Notes: a model not told the origin generated them from the sequence alone. A DNA stretch of 64,000 nt from Burkholderia sp. OK233 (GCF_900230185.1 NZ_OCSR01000001.1:3658001-3722000), one strand, 5' to 3'. Shown: positions 26,174-35,295, numbered from the stretch's first letter. Numbers and translations are program-made.

Positions 26174-27226
26174 ATGAAGCGAGTCCTTATCGTCAAGGTC
26201 ACTTCGCTCGGCGATATCGTGCAGGCGTTGCCAGTCGCCGCTGACATCAAGCGCGCATTTCCCGGCGTTGAAGTGGACTGGGCGGCCGACGAGGCCTTCG
26301 CCGAAGTGGTGCATTGGAGCACGAGCGTCGACCGCGTGCTTTGCGCGCCCCTGCGCCGCTTCAAGAAGGCGCGCCGCTGGGGCGATTTCAAGGCGATCGC
26401 AACGTCGATCGCCGAATTGCGCGCCTACCGCTACGACTTCATCATCGATATTCACGGCGTGTACAAGAGCGCGATCATCGCCTTTCTGGCGCGGTCGTCG
26501 AAGCGTATTGGCTACCAGTCCCAGGATCTGGGCGAGCGGGGCGCCGCATTTGCCTATACGGGGCGTTTCGGCCCGCGTCCGCAGTGCGATGCGTGGCATG
26601 GCATGCGCATCAGCGCGAGCGAGGCGCTGGGTTACAAGGTTGAAGGCCCGGCCGTCTACAATCTGCGCCTGCCCGAGCCGGTCACCGCACCGTTCGCGGC
26701 CGACAGCGCGCCGGTCGCGGCGCTGTTTCACGCCACTTCCAAAGACGACAAGAAATGGCCGCTGCCCCATTGGGTGGCGGTCGGTCGCGAGTTGGCGCAG
26801 CGCGGTTTCCATGTGGTGTTGCCATGGGGCTCGGAGGGCGAGCGCGCGGAGGCGGAGCAAATCGCGTCGCAGGTGCCGGGTTCGACCGTCCTGCCGAAGC
26901 TGAGCGTGACCGAAATCGCGCAAATGATCGACGCCTGCGCACTGGTGGTCGGCACCGACACGGGTTTCGTTCATATGGCGCATGCACTGCTGAAGCGCAC
27001 GGTCATGATTTTCGTGGCGACCTCGCCGTTGCATTGCGGCATTGACGCACCGTTCCGCTCGATTTCGATCGGCGACGGCCGTTCAGTGCCGTCCGTTGCG
27101 GAGGCACTCGATGCGATCGATTATGTGCACAGCGACGTGCACAGCGACGTGCACAGCGACGTGCACAGCGACGTGCACAGCGAGTCACGCGCGGTCGCCA
27201 TGCAGCACGGATCGGCCGCAGCCTGA
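26174..27226 (+). CDS. waaC: Lipopolysaccharide heptosyltransferase I, with tandem-repeat tail
   Basis: Adds the first heptose to Kdo in the LPS inner core. 350 residues, GT9 family. N-terminal MKRVLIVKVTSLGDIVQALP, middle YDFIIDIHGVYKSAIIAFLA, and donor-binding region HATSKDDKKWPLPHW with VVGTDTGFVHMAHAL. After the normal end of the domain (about residue 317) comes (VHSD) repeated four times plus VHSE, encoded by five copies of a 12-bp repeat, then a short tail. Start at the ATG 26174, giving the standard N-terminus. Confidence 0.93.
   Translation: MKRVLIVKVTSLGDIVQALPVAADIKRAFPGVEVDWAADEAFAEVVHWSTSVDRVLCAPLRRFKKARRWGDFKAIATSIAELRAYRYDFIIDIHGVYKSAIIAFLARSSKRIGYQSQDLGERGAAFAYTGRFGPRPQCDAWHGMRISASEALGYKVEGPAVYNLRLPEPVTAPFAADSAPVAALFHATSKDDKKWPLPHWVAVGRELAQRGFHVVLPWGSEGERAEAEQIASQVPGSTVLPKLSVTEIAQMIDACALVVGTDTGFVHMAHALLKRTVMIFVATSPLHCGIDAPFRSISIGDGRSVPSVAEALDAIDYVHSDVHSDVHSDVHSDVHSESRAVAMQHGSAAA
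27125..27184 (+). repeat. Five tandem copies of a 12-bp repeat inside waaC
   Basis: GTGCACAGCGAC repeated four times, with the fifth copy ending in G. Each unit encodes VHSD. Being a multiple of three, a gain or loss of units keeps the frame. Confidence 0.97.
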
Positions 27227-27946
27227 GGGCAGCTTCGCAGCGCTTTCGCGCAATCGTTTGGCTAAAAGAAAAGAGGCGCGACGCGCAGTCGCCTAATCAA
27301 ACGAGCGCTGCCACGGAACGCCTCCGAAAAACGCCCGCGTCGGGGAACTACGGGCGGAGAGGAGTCGCTGCAATGAACAAACTGACTCACGCAGTGAGCG
27401 GCCATGTCGAGTAGCCGACTCGGTTCTCAAGAGACCGCCGGCCGACGGTCGAGTTCAATGGCGCATTCACCAAGCCATGCCGCGCGCGTGCCGGCGGATT
27501 CGTATGCAGCTCATCGGCGTCCTGCGGGCGGCTACTCGTGGCCGCTTCCAGCGTTTGGATAAGCGTCGCGCATTACACACCTGTTAAATCTGTCGCTTTT
27601 CGTAGAGTGCCTAATTGGCTTCGCGTGCGCGCTTTTGCGTGGCTATTGGCTCAGCCACGGCGCATGGAAACGTGTACCCAGCACCCATAATCAGCGCCTC
27701 GATTCGCGCACCCGCCACGGGCAGGACTTGCGCGGATTGTGCGTGTTCAAAGCAGTATAGGCGGTGTTTTTGTCTGACGTGAATCTGTCGTCGCTGTGTT
27801 TCGGGTGCAGCGGGTTTCGGGGTCCGAAGGTGTAACACCTCAGTGATTTTCCCTTACAAATCGCAACGTTCGCGCGAGGCAGGGTCGTGTTCAATCGAGT
27901 CATTCGGGGTTTCGGCTCGAATGAATCTGACTCGAAGGAGAATAAT
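27227..27946. other. 720-bp stretch without a supported gene
   Basis: No open frame with a credible start and product on either strand. A short palindrome AGGTGTAACACCT lies near 27828. The last ~50 bases hold the leader of the small lipoprotein gene. Could contain untranslated RNA or decayed sequence, but nothing specific is visible. Confidence 0.55.
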
Positions 27947-28084
27947 ATGAAACGCTTAATCCTGACCCTGATCGCCGGCACGCTACTCGCAACGGCGCTC
28001 GGAGGCTGCATCGTTGCACCGGCGCCTGGCTACTACTACGGCGGCGGAGGCTATTACCATCACGGCGGGTATTACTACCGGTAA
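27947..28084 (+). CDS. Small Tyr/Gly-rich lipoprotein
   Basis: 45 residues. A lipoprotein signal MKRLILTLIAGTLLATALGG with a lipobox cysteine (ALGGC) is followed by IVAPAPGYYYGGGGYYHHGG and YYYR. AAGGAG lies 7 bases before the ATG, which decides the start against a longer frame. Such tiny Gly/Tyr/His-rich lipoproteins are widespread in Burkholderiaceae; no function is known to me. Confidence 0.8.
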   Translation: MKRLILTLIAGTLLATALGGCIVAPAPGYYYGGGGYYHHGGYYYR

Positions 28085-28252
28085 CGGCTTGCGACGCGCA
28101 CCAGGCCTGGACGGGTCCGGCCTGGATGTAGCGCCGCGCTGACGGCTGCCTCTTGCCTGCATAGGCACGGGCAGCCGCTCAACCGCTTCTTCGGATCAAG
28201 TCAGACAGCTTCTGTCCACCGCGCCCAACCGGGTATCGCGGCGTTCGCCCGC

Positions 28253-28432
28253 TCAGGCGAGCAGCATTTCGAAAGCGATCACCGCAGTGATGGCAGCCAA
28301 GTTCGCGGCCAGTGCCTCCACGACAATGCCTTTCCACGTCGCGGGACGAAAGCGTAAAGCCAGCAGCAGCGAACATAGCAACGCCAGCGCGATGATCATC
28401 ACGATGTCCGCGTTGTGAAGATGAATATTCAT
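28253..28432 (-). CDS. Small two-helix membrane protein
   Basis: 59 residues, not recognised. Two hydrophobic segments (IVMIIALALLCSLLLAL and ALAANLAAITAVIAFEML) joined by a short basic loop (RFRPATWKG). GGGAGG lies 6 bases before the ATG at 28432, supporting this start over a longer frame. A stand-alone gene between the small lipoprotein and the MFS transporter. Confidence 0.65.
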   Translation of the reverse strand: MNIHLHNADIVMIIALALLCSLLLALRFRPATWKGIVVEALAANLAAITAVIAFEMLLA

Positions 28433-28530
28433 CAGAGCCTCCCTGCTTGCCTTAGGGTTATTGGAATCGAGTATAGGCAAGTCAAAAAGACGCGCAAGGC
28501 AGGGGATTTACCAGCGCGCCTTTACCCTGA

Positions 28531-29838
28531 TCACATCAGTTGCGAATCGCGGGTTTCGCGCATGCACAGCACACCGATCATGCTGACGGCCGCTGCAATC
28601 GACACGTAAGCACCCACCCACGGCAGCCCGCCGTGCGCGGCCAGTACCTGCGCGATATACGGCGCGACCGACGCACCGAGAATCCCGCCGAGGTTATACG
28701 ACACGCCTGCACCGGTATAGCGCACGTTGGTCGGAAACAGTTCCGGCAGCAGCGCGCCCATCGGCGCGAAGGTTACACCCATCAGGAACAGTTCGATCAC
28801 GAGGAACAGCAGCACCAGCGGCGTCTGGCCGCTGCCGAGCAACGGCGCCATCGTGAAGCCCGACAGGATCGCTGCGATGATGCCGACGATCAGCACCGGC
28901 TTGCGGCCATAACGATCGCTTGCCCAGGCCGACAGCGGGGTGGCGAGCGCCATGAATACGACCGCGATGCACAGCATGCCGAGGAAGGTCGGCCGGGGAA
29001 TATGCAGGACCGACACGCCGTACGACAGCGAAAACGTCGTGGCGTTGTAGAACAGCGTGTAGCAGACCACCATCGCTAGCGCGCCGAGGAGGGTCGGCAG
29101 CCCGTGTTGCGAGAACAGCGTGGCGATCGGCACCTTCACGCGTTCCCGGCGTTCGATGGCCGCCTGAAAGGCCGGCGTTTCGGCGATCTTCAAGCGCACA
29201 TACAAGCCGAGCGCGACCAGCACCGCGCTGACAAGGAACGGCACGCGCCAGCCCCAGCTGCGGAATTGCTCGTCGCTCAAAGACAACGCCAAGGCGAAGA
29301 ACAGACCGTTGGATGCCAGAAAACCGATCGACGGCCCCAGTTGCGGGAACATCCCGAACCAGCCGCGTTTGCCGGCCGGCGCATTCTCGGTGGCGAGTAG
29401 CGCCGCGCCGCCCCATTCGCCGCCAAGGCCGATACCTTGGCCGAAGCGCAGCACGCACAGCAGGATCGGCGCGAGGCTGCCGATCGAGTCGTAGCCGGGC
29501 ACGAAGCCGATCAGCGTGGTCGACACACCCATCACCAGCAGCGAAGCCACCAGCGTCGACTTACGGCCAATCCGGTCGCCAAAGTGACCAAAGATGAACG
29601 AGCCGATCGGCCGCGCGACGAACGCGATGCCGAACGTGACGAAAGCCGACAAAGCCTGGGCGGTCGCCGAGCCGTGCGGGAAAAACACCGGTCCGATGAC
29701 GAGCGCCGCAGCGGTTGCGTAGACGTAGAAATCGTAGAACTCGATCGCGGTGCCGATGAAGCTCGCGAAGATGATCCGCGCGCTGCTGGTCTGCCCGGCC
29801 GCATTGGGCTGGGCCGCGGAAATCGGCGAAGTGGACAT
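28531..29838 (-). CDS. MFS transporter, metabolite:H+ symporter (MHS) type
   Basis: 435 residues, twelve membrane helices. MHS-family features: FASFIGTAIEFYDFYVYATA in the first helix, GHFGDRIGRKSTLV in the loop 2-3, RFGQGIGLGGEWGGAALLA in helix 4, and LPELFPTNVRYTGAGVSYNL towards the end. The family (ProP, ShiA, KgtP) imports organic acids or osmolytes with protons; the substrate is unknown. AAGGAG lies before the ATG. Confidence 0.92.
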   Translation of the reverse strand: MSTSPISAAQPNAAGQTSSARIIFASFIGTAIEFYDFYVYATAAALVIGPVFFPHGSATAQALSAFVTFGIAFVARPIGSFIFGHFGDRIGRKSTLVASLLVMGVSTTLIGFVPGYDSIGSLAPILLCVLRFGQGIGLGGEWGGAALLATENAPAGKRGWFGMFPQLGPSIGFLASNGLFFALALSLSDEQFRSWGWRVPFLVSAVLVALGLYVRLKIAETPAFQAAIERRERVKVPIATLFSQHGLPTLLGALAMVVCYTLFYNATTFSLSYGVSVLHIPRPTFLGMLCIAVVFMALATPLSAWASDRYGRKPVLIVGIIAAILSGFTMAPLLGSGQTPLVLLFLVIELFLMGVTFAPMGALLPELFPTNVRYTGAGVSYNLGGILGASVAPYIAQVLAAHGGLPWVGAYVSIAAAVSMIGVLCMRETRDSQLM

Positions 29839-30084
29839 GCAGGGTCTCCTTATGTCGTGATGCCGTCGGGCGCCGTACTTCGATGTGCGGGCGGCGCGTG
29901 GTCAGGCGGCATCTTTGTTTAAGTTCGTGTGCTTCGGCGCGTCTCGCCGGCGGTTGAAGCCGGCTCGGCGCGGACGATGAAGCGACAGCTTACAACGGCG
30001 GACGTCAGCCGTCAGCCGTCAGCGCTCGCGCGCAAAAGCGGACATACCAGAGGAGCAACCAGGTGGGGAGTGTGAGGCGCGTGT

Positions 30085-30636
30085 TCAGTCGATGGTCTGC
30101 GCTTGCGGCGAGGCGAACTCGCGCAGCTGGAATTTGCCGTTGTCGTTGAACAGCCAGTCTTCGAACAGTTCGAGCTGGCCACGGCCGTTCAGCAATTTGC
30201 CGGGCGGTTGCGGCAGCGGCGAGGCGCGCCGCAAGGAGGCGAGCGCGGTGCTTTCGGCTTCGTCGTCGCCATTGGTGCGATACACCGACGACTGCAGCAC
30301 CCGGCCATCGCGATCCACCGTGAATGACACCACGACCAGCGAGCGCAGCATCGCTTGCGGTGTGCCGCGCAACACAAAGGAAGGGCTGCGTTCGACGATG
30401 CGTTGCGCGACCGCGCTGCGGTACTGGTCGAGCGTCGCACTGTTGACGGCCGCTGGCGGCGTGATGACAAGCGGGCGATCAGGTGGCGTGATCGTGCAGC
30501 CTGCGAGAGCTGTGAGCGCCAAAACCGAAGCCATCGTCAACGCGGAAGTCGCGCTATGGGCATGCGAAAAGGATGCGCTCACGCGTGAAGCGAAGCGTCC
30601 AGTCAAGCGGCAAAGGTGACGCGCGCGGGTGAGCAT
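30085..30636 (-). CDS. Lipoprotein with TonB-C-like domain
   Basis: 183 residues. An N-terminal extension leads to a lipoprotein signal (MASVLALTALAGC, lipobox LAGC). The mature part contains a region like the TonB/TolA C-terminal fold: SLVVVSFTVDRDGRVLQSSV followed by ALASLRRASPLPQPP. Function unknown. The start is uncertain: ATG 30636 gives a long signal region, and an internal ATG at 30534 sits too close to the lipobox to give a normal signal peptide. Confidence 0.7.
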   Translation of the reverse strand: MLTRARHLCRLTGRFASRVSASFSHAHSATSALTMASVLALTALAGCTITPPDRPLVITPPAAVNSATLDQYRSAVAQRIVERSPSFVLRGTPQAMLRSLVVVSFTVDRDGRVLQSSVYRTNGDDEAESTALASLRRASPLPQPPGKLLNGRGQLELFEDWLFNDNGKFQLREFASPQAQTID

Positions 30637-30830
30637 CGTCGAGGAAAGCACGGGGACAGGATCTAACTTGATGGTAGTCAAAAAACGTCAGGATGCAATT
30701 GTCGTTGACCCGCTCCTTTGCGATTCGAGCGCTTGTAATAGGCTGAAATATGTCCGGATTTCTCTTCGACCAAAACACGCCTACACTTCGATGGCCTCTT
30801 TCGAGAGGCATTGGTGGAAGTCTTTCATTT

Positions 30831-30856
30831 AGCCCGCTTCGCGCGGGCTTTCTTTT
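30831..30856 (+). terminator. Orphan terminator, target of the group II intron
   Basis: AGCCCGC pairs with GCGGGCT around TTCGC, followed by TTCTTTT. The intron begins at the very next base (30857). No plus-strand gene lies upstream to use it, since the neighbouring gene reads away; a second small hairpin (GCCTC...GAGGC) lies about 35 bases before it. Confidence 0.8.
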
Positions 30857-31264
30857 GTGCGCCGAGCATGCGCAACAGCTTGGGGGTGGAAGTCCCCTGT
30901 CCAGCCTGATGGGGCGAAGGACTAGCGAACGCAAGGGCGTCGTCGCGAGGCGGGGTCTGAAGGAAGCGTGTAGCAAAGCCACGACCTGACGAACAGAAAC
31001 CAGATATGAGGCCTACCCGGGCGGACGAGCGAGCAAATGATCGCGAAGTCCACAACCATCAAGGCTCGGGGTGGTAGATCTGGCAGGTGTGTGGTGAAGG
31101 CGGTTGCGATTACCTCGGGAGGCCTGTGCGGTGTCCTGGACTCAGGACTGAACAACTCGCAAGGGTTGTTGATCGCCGTGCAGGAGTCAGCAGCGGGCAT
31201 AGTAGGGCGGTGACGTCTGAAGGCCCAAACGGAGAAGAGCGGCGAGTAAGCCGGAGAACTCGAC

Positions 31265-32635
31265 ATGGGAGAGCAGCAGAAAACGCAACGCGTCCTTGAC
31301 AGCGGAGGAAGGGGTGAAGCCCCGGAGGCCGTTGATCGAGGGGCTGAACCTATGGCGGCGAACCCCGAAACTGAAAGCCCGTCGGCTTGTGACCGACTGA
31401 TGGAAGAAATATGTGAACGGGAGAACCTGAAGCGGGCGTTGAAACGTGTGAAAGCGAACAAGGGTGCACCGGGTGTGGACGGTATGACGGTTCAGGCATT
31501 ACCGGCGTACCTGCGTGAGCACTGGCCGTCGATACGGGCCACGCTGCTGAACGGCACATACAGGCCGCAACCTGTGAGACGGGTCGAGATACCCAAGCCG
31601 GATGGAGGTGGCGTGCGCAAACTCGGCATCCCCTCTGCGCTCGACAGGTTCGTCCAGCAGGCAGTGTTGCAAGTGCTGCAAAAGCAGTGGGACCCAACGT
31701 TCTCGGACTCTAGTTACGGCTTCCGTCCGGGGCGCTCGGCCCATCAGGCCGTGGCACAGGCGCAAAACTACATCCAGTCGGGGTATCGCTGGGTTGTAGA
31801 TTTGGACCTCGAAAAGTTCTTCGATCGCGTGAGCCACGATATCCTGATGAGCCGGGTGGCAAAGCGTGTCAGCGACAGGCGTGTCCTGAAGCTGATCCGC
31901 TCCTTCCTGACGGCGGGCGTGCTGGAGAACGGACTGGTTGGAGCAACGGACGAAGGGACGCCCCAGGGCGGTCCGCTGTCACCGTTGTTATCCAATCTGA
32001 TGCTCGACGACCTTGACCGGGAGCTTGAGCGGCGCGGACTGCGATTCGTGAGGTATGCAGACGACTGTAATGTCTACGTACGCAGCGAACGCGCGGGCCA
32101 GCGGGTGATGGCGGGGCTGAAAGCCTTCCTTACCGGCAGGCTGAAGCTGAAGGTCAACGAATCTAAGAGCGCAGTCGCGCGGCCACACACGCGCAAGTTC
32201 CTCGGGTTCACCTTCTTGATGCGGGAACAGGTCAAACGGCGCATTGCGCCCAAGGCACTAGCCCGCTTCAAGGCACGAATCCGGGAACTGACCCAACGCA
32301 CGCGAGGGGTCAGCGTTGACCAGTTGATCGGCTCGCTGAAGCGATACCTGACGGGCTGGCGCGGCTATTTCGGTTTCTGTGAAACGCCTCGTGTACTTCA
32401 GCGTCTTGATCAATGGATTCGCCGCCGCCTTCGCTGCTTCCTCTGGAAGCAGTGGAAGCGCGGCCGGACCCGCTTCAAGAAGCTGATCGCGCGGGGTGTG
32501 AGCCGGGACCTTGCCGCCCAGACGGCGGGTTCGCCGCACAGTGCATGGCGTCTAAGTTGCAGTCCGGCGCTGAGCATTGCGTTGCCCAGTCGCTACTTCC
32601 GCTCGCTTGGACTTCCATCGGTCGGTTCATCATAG
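31265..32635 (+). CDS. ltrA: Group II intron reverse transcriptase/maturase
   Basis: 456 residues. Reverse transcriptase blocks: GVRKLGIPSALDRFVQQAVL, SYGFRPGRSAHQAV, VVDLDLEKFFDRVSHDIL, QGGPLSPLLSN at 234-244 and the catalytic YADD at 264-267. Domain X (maturase) covers about 350-430 (SLKRYLTGWRGYFGFCETP). The protein ends at ALPSRYFRSLGLPS with no HNH endonuclease domain, as expected for class C introns that insert into single-stranded or forked DNA. It helps splice the RNA and copies it into DNA. Confidence 0.96.
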   Translation: MGEQQKTQRVLDSGGRGEAPEAVDRGAEPMAANPETESPSACDRLMEEICERENLKRALKRVKANKGAPGVDGMTVQALPAYLREHWPSIRATLLNGTYRPQPVRRVEIPKPDGGGVRKLGIPSALDRFVQQAVLQVLQKQWDPTFSDSSYGFRPGRSAHQAVAQAQNYIQSGYRWVVDLDLEKFFDRVSHDILMSRVAKRVSDRRVLKLIRSFLTAGVLENGLVGATDEGTPQGGPLSPLLSNLMLDDLDRELERRGLRFVRYADDCNVYVRSERAGQRVMAGLKAFLTGRLKLKVNESKSAVARPHTRKFLGFTFLMREQVKRRIAPKALARFKARIRELTQRTRGVSVDQLIGSLKRYLTGWRGYFGFCETPRVLQRLDQWIRRRLRCFLWKQWKRGRTRFKKLIARGVSRDLAAQTAGSPHSAWRLSCSPALSIALPSRYFRSLGLPSVGSS

Positions 32636-32654
32636 CCGGGTAACTGATCCGAAT

Positions 32655-32682
32655 CGCCGTGTACGGACCCGTACGCACGGTG
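32655..32682 (+). ncRNA. Group II intron domain V (catalytic hairpin)
   Basis: CGCCGTG pairs with CACGGTG (one G-T pair), then a two-base bulge CG, then TACG with CGTA and a short loop. The catalytic triad position reads CGC rather than the more common AGC. Confidence 0.8.
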
Positions 32683-32761
32683 GTGTGGGAGGGGTCGGGC
32701 CGCGAGGCCTGCCCCTATCCCGATTGCGCGACGCTTCGCGCAATCAATCCAGCCGCGAAAA

Positions 32762-32799
32762 TAAAAAGGCGAACCCGTCGATGAGTTCGCCTTTGTTTT
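32762..32799. terminator. Terminator for argH (also hairpin facing the intron)
   Basis: AAAGGCGAAC pairs with GTTCGCCTTT around an 8- to 9-base loop. On the minus strand the stem is followed by TTTTTAT, serving argH; the plus side has TGTTTTC. Confidence 0.8.
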
Positions 32800-32895
32800 C
32801 ACGCTGTCTCGCGCCTGCGGTGAGCCATGCGGTCATGCCAATGCAGGCCGTCATGCACGCATGGCTCGACGCGCCCGTGCGCGCCGGGCCTTACC

Positions 32896-34302
32896 TTACT
32901 TCAACGCTTCCCGTGCAGCCTTGGCCGCCGCGAGCACCTGCTCGGGCGCCGTGCCACCCGGATGGTTGCGGCTCGCCACCGAACCTTCGAGCGTTAGATA
33001 CGAGAACACGTCCTCGCCGATCAGATGCGCGACGTTCGGCAGTTCCTTACGCATTTCTTCCAGCGTCAGGTCGGCCAGATCGCAGCCGCGATCGGCACAC
33101 ACGCGAACCGCCAGTGCCACCGCTTCGTGCGCGTCGCGGAACGGCAGGCCGCGCTTGACGAGGTAGTCGGCGAGATCCGTTGCAGTGGAGAAACCTTGCA
33201 ACGCGGCGTCGCGCATCGCTTGCGGCTTCACCGAGATGCCGGCGACCATTTCAGCGAAGATGCGCAGCGTGTCCGCGACCGTATCGACGGTGTCGAACAG
33301 CGGTTCCTTGTCTTCCTGATTGTCTTTGTTGTACGCGAGCGGCTGGCCTTTCATCAAGGTCAGCAGCGCGATCAGATGGCCGTTCACGCGGCCCGTCTTG
33401 CCACGCGCGAGTTCAGGCACGTCCGGGTTCTTCTTCTGCGGCATGATCGACGAGCCGGTGCAGAAACGGTCGGCCAGATCGATGAAGCCGACACGCGGGC
33501 TCATCCACAGCACGAGTTCTTCGGAGAAGCGCGACACGTGCGTCATGATCAATGCCGACGCTGCCGTGAATTCGATCGCGAAGTCACGATCGGACACCGC
33601 GTCCAGCGAGTTCGCGCAGATCCCGTCGAAGCCCAGCGTCTTCGCCACGGCATGACGGTCGATCGGATAGCTGGTGCCGGCCAGCGCGGCCGCGCCCAGC
33701 GGCAGGCGATTCACTCGCTTGCGGCAATCGACCATGCGTTCGGCGTCGCGCGAAAACATTTCGACGTAGGCGAGCAGGTGATGGCCGAACGTGACCGGCT
33801 GCGCGACTTGCAGGTGCGTGAAGCCCGGCATGATGGTCGACGCGTTCTTCTCCGCCATGTCGAGCAGGGCCGTGCGCAATTCCGTCAGCAGGCCACCGAT
33901 GCGGTCGATTTCGCCGCGCAGCCACAGGCGGATATCCGTTGCCACCTGGTCGTTACGCGAGCGGCCCGTGTGCAGGCGTTTGCCGGCGTCGCCGATCAGC
34001 GCGGTCAGGCGCGCTTCGATGTTCAGGTGGACGTCTTCCAGATCGAGTTGCCACTCGAACTCGCCTCGCTCGATTTCACTCTTGATCTGCGCCATGCCGC
34101 GTTCGATCGCGGCGAGGTCGTCGGCGGCGATGATCTTCTGCGCGGCCAGCATCGAGGCGTGCGCGAGCGACCCTTCGATATCGACGAGCGCCAGACGCTT
34201 GTCGAAGAAAACCGACGACGTGTAGCGTTTGACGAGCTCCGACATCGGCTCCGAGAAGCGAGCCGACCAGGCTTCGCCTTTTTTGTGCAGTTGGGACGTC
34301 AT
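32896..34302 (-). CDS. argH: Argininosuccinate lyase
   Basis: Last step of arginine synthesis: argininosuccinate to arginine and fumarate. 468 residues, usual length. The superfamily signature GSSIMPQKKNPD is at 283-294, and HTGRSRNDQVATD at 111-123 and THLQVAQP carry the active-site His and surrounding residues. A single-gene unit followed by a terminator; a regulator gene lies 180 bp upstream on the same strand. Confidence 0.97.
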   Translation of the reverse strand: MTSQLHKKGEAWSARFSEPMSELVKRYTSSVFFDKRLALVDIEGSLAHASMLAAQKIIAADDLAAIERGMAQIKSEIERGEFEWQLDLEDVHLNIEARLTALIGDAGKRLHTGRSRNDQVATDIRLWLRGEIDRIGGLLTELRTALLDMAEKNASTIMPGFTHLQVAQPVTFGHHLLAYVEMFSRDAERMVDCRKRVNRLPLGAAALAGTSYPIDRHAVAKTLGFDGICANSLDAVSDRDFAIEFTAASALIMTHVSRFSEELVLWMSPRVGFIDLADRFCTGSSIMPQKKNPDVPELARGKTGRVNGHLIALLTLMKGQPLAYNKDNQEDKEPLFDTVDTVADTLRIFAEMVAGISVKPQAMRDAALQGFSTATDLADYLVKRGLPFRDAHEAVALAVRVCADRGCDLADLTLEEMRKELPNVAHLIGEDVFSYLTLEGSVASRNHPGGTAPEQVLAAAKAAREALK

Positions 34303-34482
34303 GTTGTTGGGCAGTTGAACGAGGTGAGGAGGCTGACGGCGTTTGCGCAGTACGGTGTGCAGGCGCCGCCGAAGCGAAGAAAGAGAAGGATTTTAACACC
34401 TGCGGGCAGCGCCAAAGACGCCGCCCGCCCGGGACTGTTCGGGGCAAAAGCGCACCGGCCACGCGTTGCCGCCCGGCGCAGG

Positions 34483-35295
34483 CTATTCCCGCACCAGCAC
34501 CACCAGCTTCAGATCCTCGCGGTGCGCGGGCTTGAAGGTGATCTGGTCGTAGACGATGCGGCCGTCGCGCGGATGGTTGAATTCGCGCCTGCCGCCTTCG
34601 CGGCCGCCGACGTCCTGCGACGCCCAGAAGCGTGCGAAAGCGTCGCTGGCGGCGGTGAGCGAGTCGATCAGCCCGCGGGTGGGGGCGTCGTTCAGATGGC
34701 GGATCGAGTCGGCGCGGAATTCGGCGGCGAGGCGCCGCGCGCGCGTTTCCCAGTCGACAATCAGTTCGCGGGCGGCCGGTTCGGTGAAGGTGTAGCGCAG
34801 CAGATTGCGGTCGTGCGTGCCGTCGAGCCAGCCGACGAACAGGTCGGCGGCGCGTTCGTTCCAGGCGAGCGCATTCCACTGCCGGTCGAGCACGTAGGCC
34901 GGCGCGTTCACGAGCTGTACGGTTTCAAGCAGGGTGGCGGGTGCGTCGGCGGCGGCCGGATCGGGTTCGGCCGGGTCACGCTGCGCGGCGAGTTCGAACA
35001 GATATGCCCGCTCCGCGCGCGATAGTTGAAGTGCGACGGCGATCCGCGCCAACGCGTCAGCGGAGGCGGAGACGGGCCGGCCCTGTTCGATCCACGTGTA
35101 CCAGGTCGGGCTGACGCCGCATAGCTGCGCGACTTCCTCGCGGCGCAGACCGGGCGTACGCCGGCGCGGGCCAGGCGGCAGACCGAGCGCTTGCGGCGAG
35201 AGCCGTTCGCGATGCGCACGGATGAAATCGCCAAGTGCGCGGGCGGGCGTGGCTTCGAGCGGCGGCGGATTCTCGGCAGAGGACGGCATGGTCAT
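34483..35295 (-). CDS. XRE-family regulator with MmyB-like ligand domain
   Basis: 270 residues. Helix-turn-helix over ~45-95 (TPGLRREEVAQLCGVSPTWY, TWIEQGRPVSASADALARIA), then the MmyB-like domain with NAPAYVLDRQWNALAWNERA and VYDQITFKPAHREDLKLVVL. Members with this second domain are thought to bind fatty-acid-like ligands. Divergent from a methyltransferase gene with a 176-bp shared region, which it may control. Confidence 0.9.
   Translation of the reverse strand: MTMPSSAENPPPLEATPARALGDFIRAHRERLSPQALGLPPGPRRRTPGLRREEVAQLCGVSPTWYTWIEQGRPVSASADALARIAVALQLSRAERAYLFELAAQRDPAEPDPAAADAPATLLETVQLVNAPAYVLDRQWNALAWNERAADLFVGWLDGTHDRNLLRYTFTEPAARELIVDWETRARRLAAEFRADSIRHLNDAPTRGLIDSLTAASDAFARFWASQDVGGREGGRREFNHPRDGRIVYDQITFKPAHREDLKLVVLVRE

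Larger units (their letters stand above)
30857..32724 (+). mobile_element. Group II intron, bacterial class C (IIC) type
   Basis: About 1.87 kb. The 5' end GTGCGCC follows directly on a terminator hairpin and T run, the typical IIC target. The ribozyme 5' domains (30857-31264) precede the reverse transcriptase gene. A well-formed domain V lies at 32655-32682, and domain VI with a probable branch-point A (GGGAGGGG...CCCCTATCCC) leads to a 3' end at ...CCCGAT. The exact 3' boundary (32724) is inferred from the AY rule. All parts look intact, so it may still be mobile. Confidence 0.88.

Noticed and set aside
27125..27184. Short regular repeats as a possible CRISPR array
   Set aside because: The repeats are 12 bp with no spacers and lie in frame inside waaC.
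33025..35025. 666-codon frame antisense to argH and the XRE gene
   Set aside because: It crosses two recognisable genes and their gap and has no protein-like composition.
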